The notes beneath the pieces are model-generated. The model did no database searches, had not been told where the DNA came from, and saw only the letters and a program-made list of their open reading frames with translations. Source: Arthrobacter citreus (GTDB taxonomy: Bacteria; Actinomycetota; Actinomycetes; Actinomycetales; Micrococcaceae). From it: a stretch of 64,000 nucleotides of DNA. This document shows, piece by piece, positions 8,662 to 15,973 of this stretch. A program made the position numbers and the translations under genes. Positions within the stretch are counted from its first letter, which is position 1; each line of letters begins with the position of its first letter. The stretch covers positions 3,410,001 through 3,474,000 of the forward strand of contig NZ_CP151657.1 in NCBI RefSeq assembly GCF_038405225.1. Reading direction: 5' to 3'.

Positions 8662-10283
8662 CCGGCCCCGCTTCCTTTTCCTGGCTGGGCGGCTCCGCCG
8701 CTGGGCACAGGCTGGGTGGCCGGCACCGGCGGGGCGAACTCCGCGTCATACAGCCCGTAATCATCGCTGACGAGGAAACCCTCGTCGCTAAGGGCCAGAC
8801 CAAAACTGAGAGCGACGGCGCCGTCCGGCACCGGGGGAGTGGTCCATTCCGCGGACAAGAAATCGCTGCTGGGCTCAAGGAACGGACTGGCGACCCAGAA
8901 ATGCCACTCGCCCATTTCGTCCCGGTAGTGGACGCTGAACTGGGTGCGGACATCGGAGGTGTACGAAGCCCGGAGGGAGTACCGGCGCCCCTGCTCCACC
9001 GCCGGCGCGCAGGCGCCGAGATCCTGTTTCGATGCGAGCTTGGCGTCGCCGTCGTGGTGGCTCAACATGTTGGTGCGGGCGCCGATGGACCCATGGGCTC
9101 CAGGGGCCTTGCTGAATTCAGCCCGATTGGTGCCATACCCGGCTTGGATCCAGCAGGTGGGAGCCTTGTCGGTCCACTGCTCCAGATCGGGATTCTTGAT
9201 GGCATTTTCTCCGCGCGGGACAGGCTGGGCGGCAGGCCCCTCCACGGGTGGCAACAGTGGGCCGCCGATAACTTCCTGAACCGTCCGCACAACAGTGTTT
9301 TGAGTCGCTGTTCTCTCAGCGAGCCAAGTGGCGAACTCACTGAACAGCTGTTCATCAATGTCGATCCAGTCGCACTGATAGGGGCACAATCCATGGAAGG
9401 TGAGGATGACCCAGCCGCCCTCGGCCTCGGCGGAAGTGACGGCGTCCTGCAGATCGGCCAGGGTCCAGTCCCTTTCCACCTGCTGCGGTGCTTTCAGCAG
9501 GTTGGGCTCGTCGGGGCGCAGCGACTCGGTTTGCGGACAACCCGCGCAACCGTCACTGTACGTTCCGCCAAGGCCGCGTCCGGTGTTGTACCCGCATTCC
9601 TGGACGAGTGATGTCACCGCTGCGCCGGAGGCAAACGGATAGGCAAAATTGGTCACCTGGAAACCCATGGACAGCAGATTCTCCCGGTCCTGGCAGATCT
9701 CCCGTTTGGCCTCCTCCAGGCTCAGCGTGTCAATGTCCGGGTGGGAGAAGGTGTGGCCCGCGATCTCATGACCGGCCAGGGCAACCTCCTTGGCCTGCCG
9801 GAGGGTCAGGGATCCTGCTTCATCCAGCAGTCCGGAGTTCAGGTAGAAGGTTCCCTTGAGGCCGGCAGCGCTCAGTATCTGCGCCGCGGGTTCCTGTCCG
9901 CTGAACCCATCGTCAAAGGTGAGGGACACGACGGTCTGTCCCGGCGTGATGCCCATCGGCTCTGCCGGGATATAGGCAGGGACAGCGAGGGCTGCCGCCG
10001 CTTCGCGTTCGGCGGCGGCAGCTTCCCGGGCCAGGGTTTCCTCCTTTGCCACCCGCATTTTTTCCTCAGCCTCAAGGTCCCGGACCTCGACGACACCCCG
10101 GGTGCCGTCGTTGTCGGGACCCAGCCCCGCTGCGGCAAGCCATTGCCCGCCAAAGAGGAGAAAGGACACCGGCAGGGCCAGGACCAGCAGTGCAGCTGCG
10201 TTCTGCAGGGAGCGCTTCGGTTTCCGGTGCGCCGGGATGTGAGGCCCGCGGGGGGAATCGGATGAATCGTGCGTGGTACCCAT
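8658..10283 (-). CDS. membrane-anchored polysaccharide deacetylase (NodB/CE4 family)
   Basis: This 541-residue protein has one N-terminal membrane anchor (about 30-54), a charged, probably coiled-coil stretch rich in Glu and Ala (68-100), a CE4 deacetylase domain and a C-terminal beta-rich domain of about 180 residues that may bind carbohydrate. CE4 motif 1 is TFDDG (122-126) and motif 2 is HTFSHPD (177-183), so the metal-binding Asp and His residues are present. Such enzymes remove N-acetyl groups from polymeric N-acetylglucosamine outside the cell, as IcaB and PgaB do. It overlaps the following lipoprotein gene and shares an operon with the polymerising glycosyltransferase. Confidence 0.88.
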   Translation of the reverse strand: MGTTHDSSDSPRGPHIPAHRKPKRSLQNAAALLVLALPVSFLLFGGQWLAAAGLGPDNDGTRGVVEVRDLEAEEKMRVAKEETLAREAAAAEREAAAALAVPAYIPAEPMGITPGQTVVSLTFDDGFSGQEPAAQILSAAGLKGTFYLNSGLLDEAGSLTLRQAKEVALAGHEIAGHTFSHPDIDTLSLEEAKREICQDRENLLSMGFQVTNFAYPFASGAAVTSLVQECGYNTGRGLGGTYSDGCAGCPQTESLRPDEPNLLKAPQQVERDWTLADLQDAVTSAEAEGGWVILTFHGLCPYQCDWIDIDEQLFSEFATWLAERTATQNTVVRTVQEVIGGPLLPPVEGPAAQPVPRGENAIKNPDLEQWTDKAPTCWIQAGYGTNRAEFSKAPGAHGSIGARTNMLSHHDGDAKLASKQDLGACAPAVEQGRRYSLRASYTSDVRTQFSVHYRDEMGEWHFWVASPFLEPSSDFLSAEWTTPPVPDGAVALSFGLALSDEGFLVSDDYGLYDAEFAPPVPATQPVPSGGAAQPGKGSGAG

Positions 10284-10328
10284 GTATTGGTTCTTTCTAG
10301 ATTGGGCGGCCTGTCTGCGGCCGCCGTC

Positions 10329-11330
10329 CTATGCTCCGGCGAGTTGGGGTGAGCTGCTGTTTCGAACCATTCCCGCCGGGGAACCCGTGGCCACGTTCGT
10401 GATGATTTGATCAATGGTGGTGGTGGGGTTGAATCCCACCAGGTTGCGGGCCTTGGTGTTGTCCGGCACCCGGCGGCGCATGTCTTCGTAACCGGATGCG
10501 TAGGCCTGCTCGTAGGGGATGAGGCTGATGGTGCTCGGGCTGTCCAGGAGTTCCACGACCCGTTTGGCCAGATCCAGGATGGAAACCTCCTGAGTGCCGC
10601 CCAGGTTGAACGCCTTGCCATAGGCATCGGGGTGTTCGGCAAGGCGAACCAGTGCCGGCACCACGTCGGCAACGTAGGAGAAGCACCGGGTCTGCTGTCC
10701 GTCGCCGAAAACGGTCAAGGCTTCCCCGCGCTGTGCCTGGCCCACCAGGTTGGGCACCACCATGCCGTACCGTCCTGTCTGCCGGGGACCAACAGTGTTG
10801 AACAAACGGACGATCGCTGCCCGCAGCCCGTATTCCTTCCAATAGGCATAGGCGAAGGCTTCGTCAATGCCCTTGGCCGCGGCGTAGGTCCAGCGGGATT
10901 TCAGCGCCGAGCCCAGGATCCGGTCGGATTCTTCCGAGAGGGAATCCGAAGTATTCTTGCCGTACACCTCGGAGGTGGAGGCGAGCAGCAGGACGGCGCC
11001 GGCGGCAAGCGTGGCGTCCAGGACCACTTCGGTGCCGTGAATATTGGTCCGCAGGCTGGTGAGCGGGTCTTCAACGATGAGCTTTACGCCAACCGCGGCT
11101 GCCAGGTGAAAAACCCGGTCCGCGCCGGCGATCACGCTGTCGACGGCGCTGCGGTCCAGGATGGTGCCCTCGACAAAGCGGAAACGGGGGTGGTCCATCA
11201 CTCCGCAAAGGTTTTCGAGAGAACCGGTGGAGAGGTCGTCCAGGACGGCCACTTCGTCGCCCGCGGCGAGAAGATACTCGGTGAGATGGCTGCCAATGAA
11301 TCCGGCGCCGCCGGTTATAGCTGTTTTCAT
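10329..11330 (-). CDS. NAD-dependent NDP-sugar epimerase/dehydratase (extended SDR family)
   Basis: The 333-residue protein is an extended short-chain dehydrogenase. GGAGFIG (7-13) is the NAD-binding glycine motif, and Tyr149 with Lys153 (YAAAK) is the catalytic pair. It resembles UDP-glucuronate decarboxylases and UDP-glucose or UDP-hexuronate 4-epimerases, and sequence alone does not separate these. It sits 45 bp upstream of the deacetylase gene and 38 bp downstream of the NDP-sugar 6-dehydrogenase. The pair therefore probably makes a UDP-uronic acid or its epimer as a building block for the neighbouring polymerase. ATG 11330 is the natural start because the Rossmann strand begins at residue 2. 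Confidence 0.85.
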   Translation of the reverse strand: MKTAITGGAGFIGSHLTEYLLAAGDEVAVLDDLSTGSLENLCGVMDHPRFRFVEGTILDRSAVDSVIAGADRVFHLAAAVGVKLIVEDPLTSLRTNIHGTEVVLDATLAAGAVLLLASTSEVYGKNTSDSLSEESDRILGSALKSRWTYAAAKGIDEAFAYAYWKEYGLRAAIVRLFNTVGPRQTGRYGMVVPNLVGQAQRGEALTVFGDGQQTRCFSYVADVVPALVRLAEHPDAYGKAFNLGGTQEVSILDLAKRVVELLDSPSTISLIPYEQAYASGYEDMRRRVPDNTKARNLVGFNPTTTIDQIITNVATGSPAGMVRNSSSPQLAGA

Positions 11331-11368
11331 GTGTGGTTTTCCCCTATGAAGAAACGGTTTGGTGGAGG

Positions 11369-12730
11369 TTAGAGCGGCTGTGTGTTGGCCGCGGCCGGAA
11401 GTTTGTAGGTGGTGTCGAGCACGACCGGAACAGAGGCAAGCCAGCCCAGGTCGAAGCCGGTGTGGCCGGTGTGCATAATGACGAGATCGGGTGCGAAGGC
11501 CGCGGGGTCGGAGACTGATTCCAGCACGGTGTTTCCGCTGTGGATCCGACGGATCAGGGGATCGGTGTAGGCCACCGTTGCGCCCTCGTGCCTGAGTTCG
11601 GCCAGGATTTCCAGCGCCGGGGATTCACGCACGTCCTCCACGTCGGGCTTGTATGCGACGCCGGCAACCAGGACCCGGGCTCCCGAGAGTCCCTGCTGGC
11701 GGTCCGAAAGAATCTTCCGGGTCCGGTCCACCACATGCCGGGGCCGTGCCGCAATGTCCTGCATGGCCTGTTCGATGACAGGTGCATGCAGCCGGTTGCT
11801 GCGCAGCTGCCAGAGCAGGTAATGCGGATCGCAGGGAATGCAGTGGCCGCCCACACCGGGGCCAGGAGTGAAGCGCATGAAGCCAAACGGTTTCGTGTCC
11901 GCGGCATCGATGACGTCCATGACGGAAATGCCCAGGGCACCGCAGATGTCAGCAAACTCATTGGCCAGCGCGATGTTCACGGCCCGGAAGGTGTTCTCCA
12001 GCAGTTTGGTCATTTCCGCTGCCTCCGCGGTGGGAACCAAATGAACCTTGGGAACGTACTTGCCCAGCAGCAGTTCGGCGCGGTGGCCGCAGGCTGCAGT
12101 AATACCGCCCACCACCCGGGGAACCTCCTCCTGACTGAAGTCGCTGACGCCGGGGTTGATGCGCTCGGGGCTGAAGGCCACATGCACGTCGGTTCCCGTG
12201 CGCAGCCCCCGTTCCTCCAGGGGCTGTGCCAGGAGGTCCCGGGTACTGCCCACGTAGCTCGTGGACGTCAGCACCAGGAGCTGGCCCGGCACGGCATGGG
12301 CTACGACGCTGGCGCAGGCGCTGCGCAGGATGGAAAGGTCCGGCACCAGGTAGCTGTCCACTGGGGTGGGCACGGCGATGACGACGGCGGCGGCGGAGGC
12401 AAGGAGGGTGGAATCGGACGTCAGCGCGAATGCGGGGTCCTCAAGCGCACGTTCCAGCCGGTCGCGGTCGCCCTCCAGGAGGTCCGCCCGGCGGTCCCTG
12501 ATGATCTGCAGCCGCTGTTCGCTGACATCGAGTCCAAGGACCCGGTACCCGGCTTCCCGGAATGCCAGGGACGTCGGAAGCCCGACGTACCCCATGCCGA
12601 CAACGGCTACGTCGAAGTTGAAGCCGGGAGCAGCCGGCGGTGCGGCTTCAGCGGCGTCCAGGCCCTTCAGGCGGGAAATGGTGTTAACGGCAGTTTCCGG
12701 CAAATGGAAAGGTGCTTCTTGCAGAGTCAC
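11369..12730 (-). CDS. UDP-sugar 6-dehydrogenase (UDP-glucose/UDP-HexNAc dehydrogenase family)
   Basis: The 453-residue protein oxidises C6 of a nucleotide sugar to a uronic acid with two NAD molecules. The NAD-binding motif GMGYVGLP is at residues 45-52. The catalytic region reads GVGGHCIPCDP, with the predicted nucleophile Cys297. This form of the motif is more typical of UDP-N-acetylhexosamine dehydrogenases (WbpA/WecC type) than of plain UDP-glucose dehydrogenase, so a UDP-GlcNAc or UDP-ManNAc substrate is likely but unproven. About 35 residues precede the Rossmann fold. The start is GTG 12730 with AAGGGGGG a few bases upstream. It is the first gene of the exopolysaccharide operon. Confidence 0.87.
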   Translation of the reverse strand: MTLQEAPFHLPETAVNTISRLKGLDAAEAAPPAAPGFNFDVAVVGMGYVGLPTSLAFREAGYRVLGLDVSEQRLQIIRDRRADLLEGDRDRLERALEDPAFALTSDSTLLASAAAVVIAVPTPVDSYLVPDLSILRSACASVVAHAVPGQLLVLTSTSYVGSTRDLLAQPLEERGLRTGTDVHVAFSPERINPGVSDFSQEEVPRVVGGITAACGHRAELLLGKYVPKVHLVPTAEAAEMTKLLENTFRAVNIALANEFADICGALGISVMDVIDAADTKPFGFMRFTPGPGVGGHCIPCDPHYLLWQLRSNRLHAPVIEQAMQDIAARPRHVVDRTRKILSDRQQGLSGARVLVAGVAYKPDVEDVRESPALEILAELRHEGATVAYTDPLIRRIHSGNTVLESVSDPAAFAPDLVIMHTGHTGFDLGWLASVPVVLDTTYKLPAAANTQPL

Positions 12731-13090
12731 AGCCGGACCCCCCTTGTCTGGTCAAAGAAAAAATGGTCATCCATCGTGTGGATGACCCACACGAAGGTGC
12801 CGACCGGGGCCCTGCCGGTGGGCAGGGGCATATGCCGCTGGTTAGGGCAGTGGCAGGAAATTCAAACCTGGGCCCGGAGCACGGCAGATGATTGCTGCCC
12901 TGATGCTCCGCAGCCTCTGGCTAGACTTTGGTGTCCGAATCGACCAGTTCAGGCTAGGAAAGTGCCTGCTCAGGGGCACGCGTAACAGCTACTGGTTCTA
13001 CTGCCGGTAACTCTCGGCAGGACACCTAGCGCGGTCCTTGGGTGCTGGAAAAGACAAGTAGTGCGGAGCTGCGCGCGAATGCCTAATTGG

Positions 13091-13104
13091 TGTTCCCGGG
13101 AACA
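13091..13104. promoter_or_regulatory. perfect 14-bp palindrome, possible operator
   Basis: TGTTCCCGGGAACA is a perfect palindrome in noncoding DNA upstream of the exopolysaccharide operon. It resembles a dimeric repressor site, but no cognate regulator gene is adjacent. A chance 14-bp palindrome in 64 kb is not negligible. Confidence 0.35.
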
Positions 13105-13123
13105 AATACGGTGCACGTGAAAC

Positions 13124-13163
13124 AGCGGCGGCGGCACCTCCCGTAGGAGATGCCGCCGCCGCT
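13124..13163 (-). terminator. Rho-independent terminator of the trxB-trxA-cwlM unit
   Basis: An 18-bp inverted repeat with one mismatch (AGCGGCGGCGGCACCTCC at 13124-13141 with 13146-13163) encloses a 4-nt loop. On the minus strand it is followed by TGTTT. It lies 19 bp beyond the cwlM stop codon. Confidence 0.85.
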
Positions 13164-13182
13164 GTTGTTGGTTGGGGTATGG

Positions 13183-14394
13183 CTAGAGTCCGGCTACGCG
13201 CCGTTCCTCCGGCTCCTCCACGGGGTTGAAACGAATGACGTCGTCCAGGGCAAGAGTGCCCGTTGGCTGGTCTTCTTCCTCGAGCAGGTAGAGGCGCTGG
13301 ATGCCGATGACGATCGCATCGGCCACAGTCTGCCGAAACACCGGATCAGCGAGCCGCTCCGCGTCGCCGCGGTTACTCAGGTATCCCAGGTCCAAGCCCA
13401 CTGAGGGGATGCCGGGCAGCTTCAAGGTGTCCCAGGTCCGTCCGTGGACGCCCAGGCTGTCCAATCCCGTGCGCGCAGCCAGTTCCTTCATCAGGAGAAT
13501 GGCGGCACGGTGGCCAATGGGGGAACGTGCCTCGCCGGTGCCCGGCAGGCCCCAGTAAAACGCTGCGATGCCGGAGGCTGCTTCCTGGTTGAGCCAGTCA
13601 CAGTGGAGATCCAGGTTAAGGCTGGGGACCCGTTCGCCGTCGCGCTCCATCCCGTGGGACGTCTCTGCGTTGAACACGGAGGAACGCCTGACCACCCGGG
13701 CGCCGAATTCGTGCAGGATCCGTTCCACCCGCCGGCCGATGTCCGCTGCGACGAGGGCCTCCGTCAGCGGCTCCGACGTCAGGCGTTCGACGGCGTGGGG
13801 AGAGGCCAGTTCCGACATCCCGGTGCCGAGCGCGATCAAGCGTCCGCGCAGCGCCGCGGTGGAGCGGTCCAACCGCTCGTAATCACGCAGGGCAAAGGCC
13901 TGGCTCGGCGTGATGGCGCGGTTGACGCGGGACATGGCCCGCATGGTTGCCTCGTCACAGACTCCGGTGCCCGGGATTCCCAGATTCTGCTGCAGTTCGG
14001 CCACGGCATACCGGGTGCGCACGCTGAATTCGCCGTCGATGTGGCCATAGTAAAAACCCAGGTGGGAGAGGTGGCGCTGGAGCTCGGCAACATCATCACC
14101 GTGCGCCGGAGGTTCGCCTTCAACGAACGCCAGCGTGCGGTCCCCAAACCGGAACTGTGCGTCCGCCAGGGCGCGCTGAGTGTCCGGTCCGGCAACGCCG
14201 TCGACAATCAGTCCGCGGCTCTGTTGGAAGGAGCGCACGGCGGCGTCGACGTGGTCGTCAAAAAGGGTTGGGTTGTTAACGGAGTCCGGAGCCAGGTAAG
14301 ACATGGAGATGCCGGCACGCAGCAACGCTTCGCGAAGCGATACGACGTGCCGGCCGGCATCCATCCTCCGCAGGGTTTCTCCTGCCGAGTGCAT
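13183..14394 (-). CDS. cwlM: CwlM-like amidase-fold protein, probably a noncatalytic regulator of peptidoglycan synthesis
   Basis: At 403 residues this matches mycobacterial CwlM in length, domain order and position beside trxA-trxB and parAB. It has no signal peptide. Two PG_binding_1-type domains occupy about residues 15-80 and 97-157; an Amidase_3 fold spans about 182-370. The zinc site looks damaged: LIALGTGMSE (186-195) replaces the usual motif carrying the first His, and Asp335 in LDLGYLSN stands where the catalytic Glu is expected; Glu212 and His264 remain. In mycobacteria CwlM is a PknB substrate that activates MurA and also contacts MurJ. The acidic C-terminal tail holds Thr378 and Thr380 as candidate phosphosites. 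The start at 14394 lacks a strong Shine-Dalgarno. Confidence 0.82.
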   Translation of the reverse strand: MHSAGETLRRMDAGRHVVSLREALLRAGISMSYLAPDSVNNPTLFDDHVDAAVRSFQQSRGLIVDGVAGPDTQRALADAQFRFGDRTLAFVEGEPPAHGDDVAELQRHLSHLGFYYGHIDGEFSVRTRYAVAELQQNLGIPGTGVCDEATMRAMSRVNRAITPSQAFALRDYERLDRSTAALRGRLIALGTGMSELASPHAVERLTSEPLTEALVAADIGRRVERILHEFGARVVRRSSVFNAETSHGMERDGERVPSLNLDLHCDWLNQEAASGIAAFYWGLPGTGEARSPIGHRAAILLMKELAARTGLDSLGVHGRTWDTLKLPGIPSVGLDLGYLSNRGDAERLADPVFRQTVADAIVIGIQRLYLLEEEDQPTGTLALDDVIRFNPVEEPEERRVAGL

Positions 14395-14405
14395 GGTGTG
14401 TGTCT

Positions 14406-14732
14406 CTACTTCAGGAACGCCGCGAATTCCTGCTCCAGGACCTGCTTGGGCTTGGCGCCGATGGACGTTGCGGCCACCTCACCGCCCTGGAAGACATAAA
14501 CGGCGGGAATGGACGTGATGCCGTACTTGGCGGCGATGGCCGGGTTGTCATCAACGTTGACCTTCACCACGTCGACCTTGTCGGCGTACTGCGCCGCGAT
14601 GTCGTCGAGGATGGGGGACAGCATGCGGCAGGGGCCGCACCATTCCGCCCAGAAATCCACGATGACCGGCTTGTCGGCGGTGAGGACATCGGCGCCAAAG
14701 GAAGCGTCGGTTACATCTTTTGCGTTGCTCAT
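14406..14732 (-). CDS. trxA: thioredoxin
   Basis: This 108-residue protein is a typical single-domain thioredoxin with the redox motif WCGPCR (Cys32 and Cys35) and the conserved FWAEW lead-in. The cis-proline region reads GITSIPAVYVF. It receives electrons from the thioredoxin reductase encoded 25 bp upstream and reduces cytoplasmic disulfides. The stop codon is 11 bp before the cwlM start, so all three genes are likely cotranscribed. Confidence 0.97.
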   Translation of the reverse strand: MSNAKDVTDASFGADVLTADKPVIVDFWAEWCGPCRMLSPILDDIAAQYADKVDVVKVNVDDNPAIAAKYGITSIPAVYVFQGGEVAATSIGAKPKQVLEQEFAAFLK

Positions 14733-14757
14733 GTTGTGCTCCTAACAGGTTCTGGAA

Positions 14758-15783
14758 TTAGAGGGCTGCGTGTTCGGAAACGGCTTCGGCCGGCGGCGTG
14801 GGAACTTCCGCGGCGGTCTCGACGGCATCGCCGAGATCGGCCAGATAGTGCTCGACGTCGATGGCCGCCACACATCCCGAACCCGAGGCGGTGATCGCCT
14901 GGCGGTAGGTGGGGTCGATAACGTCGCCGGCGGCAAAGACGCCGGGCAGCGATGTCTTGGACGTGCGGCCGGCGACGGCGATGGTGCCTTCGCTGGTCAG
15001 TTCCAGCTGGTCCTTGACGAGGTCGGTGCGCGGGTCGTTGCCGATGGCGACAAAGACGCCCGTGACCGCGAGGTCGGACTCGGCGCCGTCAACGGTGCTG
15101 CGCAGGCGCAGGCCCGTCACCTTGTCCTCGCCGTGGATCCCCACGACCTCGGAATCCCAGACAAAGCGGATCTTTTCGTGGGACAGGGCACGGTCCTGCA
15201 TGATTTTGGACGCGCGCAGCGTGTTGCGGCGGTGGACCACGGTCACCGTGGAGGCGAACTTCGTCAGGAACAGGGCCTCCTCGAGGGCGGAATCGCCACC
15301 GCCGATGACGGCGATGTCTTGTCCCTTGAAGAAGAAGCCGTCGCAGGTGGCACACCAGCTGACGCCGCGGCCGGACAGACGCTTTTCGTCCTCCAGGCCC
15401 AGCTCACGGTAGGCCGAACCGGTGGAGATGATGACGGACCGGGCCAGGAAGGTTTCACCGGTGCCGATGGTCACCTTCTTGATGTCGCCTTCGAGCTCAA
15501 GGGCGGTTACATCCTCGAACAGGATTTCGGTGCCGAAGCGGGCAGCCTGCTTCTCGAACTGGGCCATGAGGTCCGGGCCCATGACGCCTTCGGGGAAGCC
15601 GGGGAAGTTCTCCACATCGGTGGTGTTCATCAGCTCACCGCCGGCCGTGACGGAGCTGGCGATCAGCAGCGGCTTGAGGTTGGCGCGGGCGGTGTACACA
15701 GCCGCGGTGTAACCGGACGGACCGGAACCGACAATGATGACGTCGCGGACGCCGTCGGCGGCTGCTGGGGTTTCGATGCTCAC
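14758..15783 (-). CDS. trxB: thioredoxin reductase
   Basis: The 341-residue flavoprotein transfers electrons from NADPH through FAD and an active-site disulfide to thioredoxin. The FAD-binding motif GSGPSGYTAA is near the N-terminus, the redox pair is CATC in WCATCDGFFF, and the NADPH motif GGGDSALEEA follows. The FAD-closing motif GVFAAGDV lies near the C-terminus. The length is slightly above the usual 310-320 because of a C-terminal tail of about 25 residues. GTG 15783 has an AGAGGAA Shine-Dalgarno. Confidence 0.97.
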   Translation of the reverse strand: MSIETPAAADGVRDVIIVGSGPSGYTAAVYTARANLKPLLIASSVTAGGELMNTTDVENFPGFPEGVMGPDLMAQFEKQAARFGTEILFEDVTALELEGDIKKVTIGTGETFLARSVIISTGSAYRELGLEDEKRLSGRGVSWCATCDGFFFKGQDIAVIGGGDSALEEALFLTKFASTVTVVHRRNTLRASKIMQDRALSHEKIRFVWDSEVVGIHGEDKVTGLRLRSTVDGAESDLAVTGVFVAIGNDPRTDLVKDQLELTSEGTIAVAGRTSKTSLPGVFAAGDVIDPTYRQAITASGSGCVAAIDVEHYLADLGDAVETAAEVPTPPAEAVSEHAAL

Positions 15784-15918
15784 GGTTAGGTGTTCCTCTT
15801 CCTGTTGAAAACTCTCTCGATCCGGCGGTAATCCTGGTGAATCCCGCTCAACCGGGATTCCGTTTGGTTACTCCGGGATCAGTGGGCACAACCGTTACGG
15901 GCTCCAGCTTATTCCGCA

Positions 15919-15948
15919 CGGTGCCGTGCCGGACACGGCAGGGCACCG
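15919..15948 (-). terminator. hairpin between the pseudokinase-like gene and trxB
   Basis: CGGTGCC at 15919-15925 pairs with GGCACCG at 15942-15948, with an inner GCCGTG/CACGGC stem. It lies 26 bp beyond the stop of the gene at 15974. There is no T-run, so termination is plausible but not certain. Confidence 0.4.
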
Positions 15949-15973
15949 CTCCGGGGAGCCGGAGACCGTAATC

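Larger units (their letters stand above)
12731..13182. other. intergenic region upstream of the exopolysaccharide operon
   Basis: This 452-bp gap separates two minus-strand transcription units. It should hold the promoter of the dehydrogenase-first operon (read leftward) and the terminator of the trxB-trxA-cwlM unit. A small inverted repeat CTGCCG/CGGCAG lies at 13001-13020 and a perfect palindrome at 13091-13104. I could not pick out a convincing -10/-35 pair. Confidence 0.6.

Noticed and set aside
13110-13123. GGTGCACGTGAAAC as a further parS site
   Set aside because: It has two mismatches from the core and sits at the base of a terminator hairpin far from the array; single degenerate matches are expected by chance.
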